This document shows, one piece after another, positions 11,592-23,359 of a DNA stretch of 64,000 nucleotides; position 1 is the first letter of the stretch, and the number at the start of each line of letters is the position of its first letter. A program made the position numbers and the translations under genes. The notes beneath the pieces are model-generated. The model worked only from the letters and a program-made list of their open reading frames with translations. It was not told where the DNA came from and ran no database searches. Source of the stretch: Acanthosepion pharaonis (taxonomy: Eukaryota; Mollusca; Cephalopoda; Sepiida; Sepiidae); contig CAHIKZ030002090.1 of the NCBI GenBank assembly GCA_903632075.3, positions 1,330,001-1,394,000 on the forward strand, given 5' to 3'.

Positions 11592-11990
11592 AGGGAGGGA
11601 GAGGGAGGGAGAGAGAGAAGACGAAAGTGATGGAAAGTGAATGTGAAAAGATAGCAAAGGAATTTGTAACAGACCAACAAGTTGCAAGTCTCTCGTGGCT
11701 CTTTCGCTATTTTCATGGATAGTGTTCAGATGCACTACATTCCTTAGTCCCACCAGGTGTAATCTTGTTGTAAAGTAATTTTCACAGTGGAGGCTTGTAT
11801 TTCACTAAGTCGGTCCTAAATTAGGTCCGACGTACAAAACGTTAGGAACTTGCAATAATAGTTAATGACGCAGCAATCTAGTTGTAGTGGATTGATACTT
11901 CAATATCCGACATCGACTGACTCACTCAACTCACTGAGCCCAACTGGCGACCGCTACTACTACTACTTATTATGTGTGGGTGGGTCTATT
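11255..11990. other. Spacer with a (GA)n tract
   Basis: A (GA)n/(GGGA)n tract covers 11551-11620. No gene was recognised around it; the minus-strand frames over it are translated repeat. Confidence 0.6.
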
Positions 11991-12290
11991 ACAATAGAAT
12001 AGGTAATGGTCCCGTATAACAAATCTTCAGGTTTAGGACCCGCCATGCTACGCACATTTTAGCGAACCATTCTAATTCTGTTTGTATTCCATTGGTGCGA
12101 TGTAAGTTCCACTCGAACCAGCTTCTCTCCATGAACAGCTGCTTTGTGAAACCGAGATGATGCTACCCCGATCTTAAACAGTTCTAGCCCAGGATTAACC
12201 GTTATCTTCTCAGCGTATCCCATAAACTGTGCCTCTTAATCTGTAATCCTATATCTCGAGTTGGTGTTGGGCCTTGTACAAGGTGAAAAT
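11990..12290 (+). mobile_element. CR1/L2-like LINE RT C-terminus and 3' UTR
   Basis: The pieces follow the order seen at 17490-17890: an S-L-F-C-P box, then RINRYLLSVSHKL, then a tail ending ggnccttgta. In the better copies an LWN-LP block and a VNRYL block end the LINE protein. This copy is strongly degenerate. Confidence 0.55.
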
Positions 12291-12348
12291 TATTTATAAA
12301 AAAAGCATAGTGATATGAGTGAAGAAGAAATATACAGATTTCAAGAAG

Positions 12349-12737
12349 TGTTGAGTGGTTCTCCCTTTTTTACACAAATGGACTCACCTAGTATATACAT
12401 ATACTACTGCAAGAGCGAGACGAGAGTAAGACAGAGCAAGACCGATGAGTCGAGTCGAGTCCAGAGTGACAGAGTAAAAGGTTGTAGGTTACCGGAAGAG
12501 TGAGGGTGAGGTAACAGCGTTGTAGGAGTCACAGTGAGCGAGCACGTAGACTCAGTAAGAAGTCATACAACGATACTTCAATACCAAAGACTGTATAGAT
12601 ATTTTGCTACTAACCCGTTTTCCTGGAACTACTAACCTGCTTTACCAGTTTGTATTATTACGTTAATACGTTATTTTCATATATTCATTCCTCGCGTTTG
12701 TTATTTATTGGTACCGGATTTCAACCCGGAATCCACA
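12349..12737. mobile_element. Solo LTR (389 bp) with 5-bp target duplication
   Basis: The segment begins TGTTGAGTGG and ends GGAATCCACA. It is flanked on both sides by AGAAG (12344-12348 and 12738-12742). TG...CA ends with a 5-bp duplication are the mark of an LTR retroelement, and absence of internal sequence shows recombination to a solo LTR. Orientation and clade cannot be set from the LTR alone. Confidence 0.78.
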
Positions 12738-13009
12738 AGAAGAAGTGTTTCAATTATCTACTAAATGTTACATTTTCGCGAATTTTTAACAATATAAAAT
12801 AGAATGATTTCACTATCATTTGCCAAATGTCTTTTGTTTTTGCTCTCTCTTGGTCTGTCATTACATATCACAAGGGCCTCGAAAGCTATGGCGATCATGT
12901 CCTTCCTGCTTATTAATGGGATCTCAGAGTATATTTTAATATTTTAAGTTTGGGAGTTCGATTTACTATGTATGACTAAACTGAACTCATACTTTGAGTC
13001 CGTCAGGTC

Positions 13010-13215
13010 AGCTTAATTACTACTTTATGGAACAGAATTCCGCGTGGGTGCTTACCCCAGCGCCGCAATCTTAACCCTTTAAGTCAAGGGTCAATCGTTA
13101 TCTTATCCTCATAAACTTCACTTCCTAAAATGTTTGCTTTCATTCATATTACACCTCATTCAGCATCACCATTTTAACAGTAACCATCTACTTTGAGTAG
13201 CTCATGAGTCTTGTA
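13010..13215 (+). mobile_element. CR1/L2-like LINE 3' end fragment
   Basis: A short run encodes a degenerate FKSRVNRYL-like piece near 13080-13105, followed by 3' UTR resembling the complement of 34010-34110. It is too decayed for a family call. Confidence 0.5.
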
Positions 13216-14340
13216 TTAAAAACCCACAAAATAGATATTTATTGAAAAATACTTACAAGAAACATGAATTATAAACATTTTATATGATTTCTTTTCTGCT
13301 CACAGAAAAAAAACAAGACTTTAAAAATCATGTTATTTCTACATTTGCTGTCCGTGCAATAGCTCTCTCATGGGGCCATAAATGTGAACCAAAACCAAAG
13401 TTTATTATAACTTTTGGTCCCGGTCTCACAGAATCATCCGCGTATCGAATATTTCTGCCACATCTGGTCTGTGGTGCATCTGCTATATATCGATTTTGAC
13501 GAAAAATTCACAGGCGAATCTGCAACGTTATCTGTTCTTATTTAGCATCCTGGTTTCAGTCCCCGTCGCAGTGCTTTATGTTGGTGGTAACGAAGCTTCA
13601 CCGTGCCTTTTTTCACGTTAATTGTTCTGGTGAACCTCCCTCTTTAGGATTTCGACCATTTTAAGCGCAGTACTAGATTGGCAGCTAGGTCTCATAATTT
13701 CGCTTCATAAATGCACTTCCGGCCTCCCGCTTTTTTTATGTCAACTACGACCTTCAAGCATTTAAATGCAATGTCAGTCACCATCTTGTGTCCTTTGAAT
13801 TCTGTTATTTCATTGTTTTCTCTCTTTCTTTCACTCCTCAGTAACCCCCAGGCGTCGTAGTAGCTTTTATCGCCTTGCTAGGGGGTGAAATGATTAATGT
13901 TTATTATGACTGGGATTATTATTGCAATAAAATATGAGACGGATAAATCTATGATATATAAATGTAGGGATATGAAATCTTTTGCGAAATCATTTTACCC
14001 CAGATAATTCAATTAAATGAGATCCAAGAGATCCTGATGATTTTCAAATAAGACATGATCCAATAAAGACATAGATACTATCGCATCATCTTTTATTCCG
14101 GGCGAAATACGTCATTTAGGTCTTCAGTAGGAATTAGATTAAAATTCCGTCCGGGGTCAAGTTTGCAACTAATTTTCTTAATTGTTTGGCAATAACAATT
14201 CTATTAGAATTAACATTTCTGGACGAGCTGTCAGCATCTTTATTAATTCAATTGATACAAAGCACAATGAACTCATGCGACTGTATTCATTTCAGATATT
14301 TCTAAACCGGAAACCGACCGACTACTTCTGATTACACATG
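13216..14340. other. Unassigned spacer
   Basis: No gene was recognised. One 71-codon frame at 13284 has no known motif. Confidence 0.5.
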
Positions 14341-14341
<1 letters not shown>

Positions 14342-14403
<62 letters not shown>

Positions 14404-14404
14404 G
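14342..14404. repeat. (AC)n and (TA)n microsatellite
   Basis: (AC)n runs to about 14391, followed by a short (TA)n. Confidence 0.95.
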
Positions 14405-14464
14405 TAAGGAATTAATGAATTTTGTTTATGATACAACATTATTTCTTATTGCTTCAAACGTCAT

Positions 14465-14655
14465 ATTTAGGGGATACACGAGTTTGAGTAGCCATCCCTG
14501 TTTGCCGGCTTGTGTATTTGAGAGTCTTAATAAAGAAATGATTTGAAAGGTACATATTCTTTATTAAGACACGAATACACAGGGTGGCAGACGACGACAT
14601 ACACTATTTAAAAAAGCAAGAATGACTACTCCAACAAGTGTATCCACTAAATATA
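14465..14655. repeat. Imperfect inverted repeat, MITE-like
   Basis: An outer arm with GGATACAC and gagtagycat near 14470-14500 recurs inverted near 14615-14645. The inner arms around 14527-14580 share cttaataaagaa. Total length is about 190 bp. No transposase is linked. Confidence 0.6.
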
Positions 14656-14698
14656 TTGTTTAAAGTAATACATTTGTTTTTTTATGTCCTATCTACCA

Positions 14699-15032
14699 TT
14701 TGCAGTCTATTTAAAGCTAGAAAATATTTTGGGGTTGTAAGGATATTCTTTAGGTAATAATGATTTAGTGACACAATTCTTACTAATTAACCTATAGATG
14801 GGGGAGAAGAGGTGGTATTTGCGCTTAAGTGAATATAACGAACTCGACTGGAATTGGAACTTGGTTTTCCGATTGACAATTCCAAATCATTATCGATTAC
14901 ACCACCCGCAATTAAATGAGCATCCAAGCTTACAGTACTTGGTATTCCCTTAAAGCGGTCACCCGTCTAGGTACTGACCAGACTTGATGATCATACGGAG
15001 ACCGGTGTTTCAACATAATATGGCTGTAAGCC
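14699..15032 (-). mobile_element. 5S-rRNA-headed composite SINE, copy 1
   Basis: On the minus strand the 5' end (15032 to about 14950) follows 5S rRNA order: a GGCTTACAGCC start, an ACCGGTCTCC block, and a TAGACGGGTGACCGC end. Next comes a tRNA-like part with GTTCCAATTCCAGTCGAG as a B-box relic, then a tail shared with the copy at 23509-23805. A 5S head driving pol III transcription defines the SINE3 type. Confidence 0.72.
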
Positions 15033-15089
15033 AAAGTAATAAGAGAAAGTGTTTGTATATGTTGCATATTTCGGCAGAAAATTTTCTTC

Positions 15090-15210
15090 GTTTTGTTAAA
15101 TAATATCTGGTCTATTATTTCTGCGATGAAGTATTGTTATTTTATTTTTCGTTTTGTTAAATATGGCGGAGAAGTAATATCTGTCTATTATTTCTGCGAT
15201 GAAGTATTGT
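15090..15210. repeat. Direct duplication beside a palindrome
   Basis: A block of about 32 bp containing tctattatttctgcgatgaa occurs twice, near 15111 and 15183, roughly 72 bp apart. Confidence 0.75.
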
Positions 15211-15214
15211 TATT

Positions 15215-15445
15215 ATTTAGATTATTTACATTCGGACTGTTGTCCTTATCTTTCTTGCCATATTCACGACGTTTCAGCCGTTGTATGCTCCGGCGTTCTT
15301 CAGGTGAATGGAATTTCGGTGGACGAAGTTTTCAGTTCGAAATTCCAATCACTTGAAGATTGTCGGAGCATATAACAACTGAAACGTCGTGAATATGGCA
15401 ACAAAAATGAGAATAACAGTCCGAACAATGTAAATAGTGTAGAGA
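15215..15445. mobile_element. Inverted Penelope-like terminal module, site 1
   Basis: Arms of about 105 bp (15215-15325 and 15337-15445) are inverted copies of each other. Each carries a TGAARA box, a stem and then TGAAACGTCGTGAATATGGC on the outward strand. The same module occurs at 36.7-37.2 and 44.96-45.16 kb. A CTGAAGA...GAAAC order is found in hammerhead-bearing Penelope-like element ends. No Penelope RT is seen here. Confidence 0.6.
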
Positions 15446-15729
15446 AGGGATATCTTGTGAGATTTTTTCATATACTTTACTTTTGTTCTTAAAACTTTTC
15501 TTTTTTTTTGATATAATTGTCCGTATTTGTTTTCTCGGATAATTTCGACTCATACTTTTAGCCATTTTCAAGAGAGGGGTTTTAATTTTCTGTGGTAATA
15601 GAAATTAATAATATTTTTCTTCTTTTCTATTGTTTGTTGTGTGAAAAGCATGTCTTTTTACCTCGTCTTAATAATATTGCTTTTTATCACGACACACTTC
15701 GCTGATTCACTTGTCCTTTTTTAATCATT

Positions 15730-16300
15730 TCACCTCAAGTAAGGCAACAGAGCCACTAACACACAGAGTGTTTCTGGGTGTGAAAGAATATAAGAAAAAA
15801 AACATTGTTAAGAAGTGAGAGCAGTAAAAGAACAGAATTTAAGAGGACAGAAGATAACGATTTACGTTGAAATTAAATTTTTGAAGATCAAACTTGACTG
15901 GAACGCAAGAAGCCGGAAAAGAGTCCCACAAACGAGAAGTGTGTAAAAAGGAAGTGTTAACATAGAATCTAAAGTTGGATCTAGCCAATCCAACTGTAAA
16001 AATGACAAGATCTTGCTGCCAATCTAAATTCACAGATTCTAGATACCATAGGACGGATTTAATTAGAATAGTTATTAGGGAAATATTTAAATAAAAAGCA
16101 CAGGGAAACTACATTCAACAGTTGGAAAATGACTGAAGTCGAGATGGCACTTCAGATTCTTCTTTGGATTTTATCAAGAATCTCTAAATATGTAGCAGGA
16201 TTACCAGACCATATGTGACTGCAATATTCTAAGCATGAACGAATGGTAGAATTGTAAATACGTAAGATAGTTTCTAGCGAGAAAAAAATTCTCTCGCACG
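15730..16300 (-). mobile_element. CR1/L2-like LINE RT C-terminus
   Basis: The minus-strand frame 15839-16033 reads TSRLWDSFPASCVP, then LQKFNFNVNRYLLS, the end block of this LINE group. Upstream coding (about 16050-16240) gives a degenerate LEYCSHMW-like piece and DKIQRRI. The 3' UTR runs to 15730. Confidence 0.7.
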
Positions 16301-16944
16301 TCACAGTAAACCAGCCTTCATAGCAGCAGACCTAACAATCAACTCGATATAATCTTTCCCTCGATCGATGGCGTTCCTTCGGAGGATTGGCGCGATAGCG
16401 TCTCGATTAAGGGACGAGCCTCGTGAAACGGAGTGGCTCTTGCAGCGTGTCTCACTGACGATGGTTCGAGGTAATGCTTTCTCCATCATTGCGGCTGGCA
16501 GAGGATAGCAAAAAAAAAAAAATGTTTATAGTTTCTGGAATTGTCGTCAATGGTCAACTGAACTTGCTTTGTTTCAATAAATATTGCATAGGTTTCGAAA
16601 AAAAAGAAAAAAAGTTGCGTAAAACAAGCCTGGAAAAGAATGAAGTAACATGCTATCTTTCCACTTCATGTCAATGGAAAACGTTGGCCGGAAAAGGCAC
16701 AATAAGTCACTCTCCTGGATGCTAACAGCAGCCATGATAATGGAAGGCCGAAAAAGATCTTTATTATAACTATAATTTTATTTATTTATTTTCATTTGAC
16801 ATATTTGTTATACTCTTTTGACTAATATTTTTTCCTAGTTATCCACCATATTGTTATTATTTCTTCTTAGGTTAAGCATTTTCACTATTACTATTATATT
16901 AGTAATTTTACTCAGTCTTATTATAAAAGTATTTACCTCAGCCA
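16301..16944. other. Unassigned spacer
   Basis: No gene or repeat family was recognised. Confidence 0.5.
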
Positions 16945-17035
16945 GCCCACTGAGAGGTGATGTGATATAAAGTCGGTTTTAATGTGGGAACCCGAGCGCG
17001 TACACTCGAGCCATAGCCCCAAATTCTCGAGACCT
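16945..17035 (-). repeat. Degenerate gypsy LTR segment, site 1
   Basis: The blocks gatgtgatataaagtcggtt, then ccgagcgcgtacact, then ccaaattct line up in order with the complement of the LTR minisatellite unit at 59330-59620. It is a decayed outlying copy. Confidence 0.5.
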
Positions 17036-17240
17036 GCAACCGTTGGTTGCGCAGTCATCGGTACGACTACCAATCATCTTTCTCTAGTGCAATGACGGGG
17101 GGTGCAGATTTTTTTCCCTGGGATTGGAAACATCTCAATATTTTTTCAGCGGACAAGTCGCATTCTGCTTGAAGACAGAGACGCTACTGAGAGGTGATTA
17201 CAGTACTCGGTGTGTGCCAGGTAAGTATAATGTATTTACA

Positions 17241-17290
17241 AGCGTAGCTTAGATACGGCACAAAGCTATGGAGCACCAAGTGACAACTGC
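17241..17290 (-). mobile_element. tRNA-SINE body fragment
   Basis: It matches the cgtagcttagat and ggcacaaa parts of the SINE body at 7.9-8.2 kb. The tRNA head is absent. Confidence 0.55.
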
Positions 17291-17489
17291 CAACAGAAAA
17301 AAAAGCTACTCACAAATATATTAATTCTAAATATTTCTCAAATTAATTATTTATCTTCGTTGTCAGGGAAAATTACGCCTTCCTTTAAAATGTTTGAAGT
17401 ATTAGACAAAAGTCCTCGGAAAACTGTTCAGACGAACTCCATTCATTTATTTCCCCAGATCTAAGCTTGACGGCCCCGACCCACCATAC

Positions 17490-17890
17490 CACGCCCATTG
17501 CATCGAACCAACCTCATTCCCTTCGTATTCCATTTGTGAGATGTAAGTTCCACTCGAGCAGCATCTTCCTACAAACCGCTGCTTTGTGGAACCGACTCCC
17601 AAGACGATACATTCCCGATCACTAAAATCTTAACCTGTCCAAGTTTAGGGTTAATCGTTATAATAGTGATGTTAGGCTGGGTAATTAGCATAGCTAAGAC
17701 ATAGAGACTATATAAGTAGCCAAGCAGTAAGGGGATGATATGTGAAATTAATGATTAATTTGGACTAAGTAAATACGAAGGAATGACATTCCATAACAGT
17801 TATCTTTCTCACATATCCCCATAAAATGCGCATCTCAATCTGTAACACTCTACCGCGAGTGGCTCTTGGGCCTTTACAGTTGAGCATTAT
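17490..17890 (+). mobile_element. CR1/L2-like LINE RT C-terminus, interrupted
   Basis: It encodes IPFVRCKFHS, then AALWNRLPRRYIPD, then LSKFRVNRY, followed by 3' UTR similar to 12200-12290. A 137-bp insertion splits the VNRYL region (17662-17798). Confidence 0.7.
17662..17798. mobile_element. 137-bp insertion with GTTAT target duplication
   Basis: The LINE 3' end resumes after a repeated GTTAT (17657-17661 and 17799-17803), as shown by the uninterrupted copy near 12195. The insert has no coding capacity. It ends CATAACA, but its left end is not TG, so the class is unclear. Confidence 0.65.
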
Positions 17891-18191
17891 TCTACAAAAA
17901 AAAAAAAAAAACGACATAACGAAACTTTTCATCGTCCCGCCCCCGCAATAAAACTTGTAAAGACACGCACTTAGAAAAATCGCATATATTTAACAACACA
18001 TTATGGCTACCCACTAACTTAACGAAGACGGAAACTAAACAGGCCGCTGAGGATCAGGTGGTTACCTCTACCATCTAAAACCCGATAGTATCCGTGTGAT
18101 CGTTTATAGTCATTCACAGATTGTACATCACTATTTGGGCTCTTAGTGTCAGGCAGCCTTTATCATCTTGAATATGTTGGAAAATGATCCT

Positions 18192-18193
<2 letters not shown>

Positions 18194-18240
<47 letters not shown>

Positions 18241-18354
18241 AATGGACTCTCCCGTCGGTTTTGACGTATGAGGATCTGTCAGCTTATTGATTCCGTTATG
18301 AAAGTTTATGCGATAATCTTAAGTGGCATTTAAGACCCACTAGTGATTTACAAA

Positions 18355-18420
<66 letters not shown>
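18194..18420. repeat. Two (TA)n tracts around a 119-bp spacer
   Basis: (TA)n at 18194-18237 and about 18357-18420. The spacer is not recognised. Confidence 0.9.
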
Positions 18421-18422
<2 letters not shown>

Positions 18423-18509
18423 CCTTATATAAATCCTTCATGAGCTTCCGATCCTTAGCTATGATTAATTATTGATGAACATGCCATTTTCGCTTATGAG
18501 CGATTTCAT

Positions 18510-18700
18510 CACGATTCTTCTGTTAATCTTGGAGAGTAATTATACATTATTATTGCTCAATGTAGAGTCCATTACTGTTATAAGAACCTTGGAGAATTCC
18601 AGTAAGATATCTTTAATCATTTTTAAGATACAGTGGTTCAAATCTTAATCTAAGATATTTGGACACTGTTTTAATATATTAATGTATTTTTCGCTTTTTT
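18510..18700 (+). repeat. Dispersed repeat, copy 1
   Basis: The order attattgctcaatgtagagtc, then ggagaattccagtaagat, then ctttaatcattt is found inverted at 63870-63990. The family is unknown. Confidence 0.7.
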
Positions 18701-19620
18701 ATAACCTTATTTTGTTTATATGACAGACAAGGTAATTTTAATTAATTTTATTTAGTTTTCTCGGCGTTTTAACAATTTTCCTTTTGGTCGGAGTAAGGGA
18801 GTGCAAAATTGTCCATTGTCCCAAGCGCTTTCGACTACTTCTTTAGCCATTTTCTAGGGAGTTTATTTCGGTGTTATTAATTTCTTTTCATGTTTTGATT
18901 GTTAGATGTGCATTTTTTGTGTTGTTATGAATACTAGTTGGAGAATTTATTCCGAGGCTTCGCGTGTTGAGTGAGCGTCTTTCAATTTTTTAAACTTTCC
19001 ACCCATTGTTAAACATGATGAGGATAATAGTGGGTGAGAGATGCTTAATATACAGAGCCTCTCTTATGGCCAGATGTTTTCGGTAATGTGATTTATATAG
19101 AATTTTAGTGTTTTCGACCAGAATTTTTCTTAAGGGTTCTTGTAAATTGTGGGTAGTTATGTTTCTTTTATAGCACTTTCATCTGATAAATACACGTGAG
19201 GCGTTTGCTGAAGGAGGTGGTAGTATGGCCAATATAGGTAGATAACAAGAAACACAATCTTGTACTGGGCAGTGAAATTAATACATTATATTAGTTATCG
19301 CTATTTTAGATTTTAGTAGATTATTTTGATTAGTGACAACAAGGTTTTTATGACTTTTTGTAACCATATATTCCTGTATCATAAATCGATGAACTTTTTT
19401 CAAAAGTAATGAAAAAGGCATTAATTTGTTTTAGTTCTTGAAAAAGGTCACCCCAAAACTTAAAATTTGATTTTATCATCTACGCAATAAAGATAAAATA
19501 TCAAAATAACCCAGAAGCTTTATTTTTCAATTTGCTAATACCATAATTGAATATTAACTATGTATTTTTAATGAATTTAACAGTTTATAACTATAGCGTA
19601 ACATATAAACTTACAAAAAA
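18701..19620. other. Unassigned spacer
   Basis: AT-rich sequence with no recognised gene. A caaaattgtccattgtcc motif at 18807 recalls the gtccaa motifs near 63815-63850. Confidence 0.5.
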
Positions 19621-19624
19621 CAAG

Positions 19625-19710
19625 TTCTAGAAGATTCCATAAAATTCTAGAAGACACCAGGAAGTTCTAAAAGGTTCCAGAAAATTCTAGAACTCTCCAG
19701 AAAATCATAG
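19625..19710. repeat. 20-bp tandem repeat matching heat-shock elements
   Basis: Units start at 19625, 19645, 19665 and 19685. They create a perfect three-unit array TTCTAGAAGATTC (19625-19637) and a perfect four-unit array TTCCAGAAAATTCTAGAA (19675-19692) of the HSF binding pattern. No gene follows within 2 kb, so regulatory use is unproven. Confidence 0.8.
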
Positions 19711-19963
19711 TACTAATACACTTATATACGATTCTAGAAATTTTGTGTTGGGGGTGAAGTTTTTAAAAAAAATTAACTGAATTAAAGAGTTATTTTATTA
19801 TATGTAAACAAAATTTCATTGAATTCTGATACGGGAAATCAATTATTTTACTAAAAAGTAAAATAGTCAAAACCCTATTATATATACAATAGAAAAAAAT
19901 GAATACTTGAAGCATACTAAGAAAAAATCGAGAAATGTTTAAGCAAGAGAGTTTCAATATAAA

Positions 19964-20361
19964 TGAGAGAGAGAGAGACTCTATGTGTGTAAGTGTGTGG
20001 AGAGAGAGAGACTCATGTGTGTGAGAGAGAGAGACTGTGTGTGTGTGAGAGAGAGACTCTATGTGTGTACGTGTGTTTGTGAGAGAGACTCTATGTGTGT
20101 ATGTGTGAGAGAGAGAGAGAGAAAGAGAGACTCTATGTGTATACGTGCGTGTGTGTGTGAGAGAGACTTATGTGTGTACGTGTGTGTGTGAGAGAGAGAC
20201 TATGTGTGTATGTGTGTGTGTGAGAGAGAGAGACTCTATGTGTGTACGTGTGTGTGTGTGTGAGAGAGAGACTCTATGTGTGTACGTGTGTGTGTGAGAG
20301 ACAGACTCTATGTGTGTATGTATGTGTGAGAGAAAGAGAAAGAGAGACTCTATGTGTATAC

Positions 20362-20393
<32 letters not shown>

Positions 20394-20433
20394 CTCTATG
20401 TATGGATGTGTGTGTGTGTGTGAGAGTGTATAG
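19964..20433 (+). repeat. GT/GA compound minisatellite
   Basis: Alternating (GT)n and (GA)n with a recurring gactctatgtgtg linker form about ten irregular units of 30-50 bp. The plus-strand frames across it are translated repeat, not genes. Confidence 0.92.
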
Positions 20434-22470
20434 GAGGAAGAGTAAATTGTCTTCCAGTTTTTAATGTAGCATCATGTTTTTGGGAGGTGGCGATGGGACA
20501 AGTAGAAAATAAATTTTGAATAAAACCCAGCACAATAAAACACTGACACCTACGTTCTTTTCGCCATGTCATTGATAGCGTTCCATTCGCCTGTTGCCTT
20601 CGGTCATGAACGCTATGCTCTGCAGATCATTGACTTCAAAAATTCAATTATTGCATCGGCGGCAAATCAAAAGTACTTCTGCTCTTCTATTTGCGGGGAC
20701 AGACCATTAGAAAAATGAGTGTTTGAATGAAATGGTGAATTACTATTGCTAATTCAATTTTTCTCAGGATATTCTAACCAATAAATGGTGGATGACCTAC
20801 TGAGACTTGATTTTATACCATTGCATATAAATGAGAAAATTTCTCTATCCGATTTCGTGCTGGCTTTGCTTTTTCGTTAAAGCTTTCGTTTTATCATTTT
20901 ATTTTGAAGAAATCCTAGTTGAATGTTTTTAAAATAGCAGATATAAACAAAAATACTTAAGTTACTTAAGCGCTTATACATATGTAAATATATGTATATA
21001 TTTTTATATTTTATTATTATTATTACTTCCTTTGGTTTTGTGGTATACGCGTTTCCTTCTGAGTCCCAACCAGAAACCCAAGGTCAGAAATGATGAAATC
21101 ATCATTATCACCATCATCAAAATCACCAGCAAATAGATATATAACTTTATGTTCTTCTGGAATATCGATGAAGTTGTGTTTTTAGACATAAGCCAATAAC
21201 AAAAATGCTTCTGTTTGTAATATCAAATATGTTTTTTTTAATAATTCAGTAAATCCGGAATTTGTTTGTCGAATAAACGAACAGCGAATAAAAGATAAAA
21301 GGTAAGAATGAAACAATATAATTCATAGCACATATGAAAATGCACCAAATGTATACGCCAAAAGTATTGGAACAAATGCCGAAAATAATATTTTTAATTA
21401 TGAACATCCTAAAAGAAATCTATTTTTCACAGCCGCTTTCGGATTTTAGCCTCAATTTAATAATGAAATACGCAGTCTCTTTTCATTCGTAAAAGTCACA
21501 AGGTCTGATAGTTTTATTAAAGAAAATAATATATCGTGATTTCATTCTGAAATGGCCAATATTTCTTTTTTTTTCTCTAGAGTTGAAGTCCATAGACTCT
21601 GTGAAGTGAGGGAAAAGATCTCATTAGTTTTGAAAATTCTGTTGTCTCGACTATCACTGGACTTTAAGCCTAAGGTATTGATTGTCATACTATTTGTGAG
21701 TCACGGTGGCGACAACAGCGACTGCTAATAAGCTAATACTACTACTATTAATTACTATTCACACACACCACAAGCTACATTTTAATTGAAAAAAAAGTAA
21801 CATTCTACAAGATTTTGAAATTCAAATTGACTTTTCATTCAAGACCGGAGTTAAACATTGTAAACAAAGAAAATCTGTCGGAGGACATTGCTATGGAAGC
21901 TGACCCCAGAGGAAATAAAAAAAAGAGTGAAAAACTGTTTAAAAATGTTTAAAAAACATTATTTGAAAAAAAAAATGGTTTGTCAAAAGGACGTTTTTTC
22001 TCGTGAGACCGCTGTAGGTCCCGCCAGGGATTTCTAAAAGAAAACTAAAAACGAAAAAATAAAAACGAAAATGGATTTTAAATAATTTAAATGTTTTTTT
22101 GAAGTTAAATGTTGGCTTTATTTGAAAGATAATAGCCTTAAAGACAATTCGTCTGAAAAAAAATTCTGTATTTAAATAAATGTTTCAGGTATTTTAAAAC
22201 ATTGGAACAAACACTCGTCACTGGTCGAACCACAAATATAGACGAAAAAATGTAAACATATGAGTTAACTGCACACGACAGAATATATATATAAAAAAAA
22301 CATTGGGATACAACTGACAGAATAAACGAATTAGATAAGCGGCTACTGCAGACGATAGAATTAAACAGTAAATTAAAAAGCGACTACCTATGACAGAATA
22401 AAAAAGAATAAAGGATTTAAAGTTTAAATACAATAAAAGAATTAAATATTGGCGACTTCTTTTCTTTCTT
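20434..22470. other. Long unassigned spacer
   Basis: No gene, RNA or repeat family was recognised in about 2 kb. Short frames have no known motif. Confidence 0.5.
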
Positions 22471-22474
22471 TTTT

Positions 22475-23350
22475 TATGTGCCATGTCCTGTCAGGACGTA
22501 GGTGATCATAGTTCTCCACCTCCCTCTATCCCTTGCAGCTCTCAACAAGTTCTTTCCCTCCACTTCCTCCCCAGACCACGTTCTGTCATCCACTTGCTCA
22601 AGATCGTCAGGTATCGCTGCTTTCCCTTGTCTTTCTTTCCCCTATTCGACCCGTGAGTATCAGATTCTCCAGGGTCTCCTTCCGCATTATGTGTCCAAGA
22701 AACTTCAGCTGCCTTTTCCTGATGTTAAGTATACGCCTCCACGTAAGCGATCATAGCTCTCCACCTCTCTCTATCCCTTGCAGATCTCAACAAGTTCCTT
22801 TCCTCTGCTTCTTCCCCACCCACGTTCTGTTATCCACTTGTTAAGACCGCCAGGCATGTCACACGTTGTTTTCGCTTGTCTCTCTTTCCTTCTATTCGAC
22901 CCGTGAGTATCAGATTCTTCAGGCCCTCTTTCTACATTATGTATCCCAGAAACTTCAGCCGCCTCTTTCTGATGTTAAGGATAAACCTCCTCCTTGTTTG
23001 CAACCTCTCGAAGATCTCATCATTTCTCAAACGCTTGGTCCATATCCTCAGCATCCTTCCGTAGAACCACATCTCCGTCGCCTTGAGTCTCTACTTAATC
23101 CTTGAGGAAATCGTCCAACATTTGCTGACATGAAGAAGGACAGATATCATGTAACAGATCAGTATTCTTTTTTTTTTGTTACCAAAGAAATCATCCTGTC
23201 TTGCAATAATCTGCCCAGTTTTTGGAATGTGTCGCTGGCCATCCCAATACATTTACGGATCTCAGTGTCGCACTTACCGTCCTCTGCCAAGACGCTTCCC
23301 AGATATTTAAACTTCGGCCTCTACTTGATCCTAGTGTTCAAAAACGGAAT
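22475..23350 (-). mobile_element. RTE-like LINE 3' half with internal duplication
   Basis: On the minus strand it begins near 23345 with a KFKYLGS-like segment and a CDTEIRK-like stretch near 23230-23310. It continues through the TKATEMWFYGRMLRIW region (about 23000-23090) to the 3' end near 22480 with the tgtcctgacaggacatggcac end. A 244-bp part of the 3' region is duplicated in tandem. It is 5' truncated and frame-broken. Confidence 0.75.
22497..22984. repeat. 244-bp tandem duplication inside the RTE copy
   Basis: Two units start at 22497 and 22741. Both carry gatcatagytctccacct, the tctatcccttgcag box and the gacccgtgagtatcagatt box, with about 85-90 percent identity by eye. Confidence 0.85.
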
Positions 23351-23359
23351 AAAAGAATA

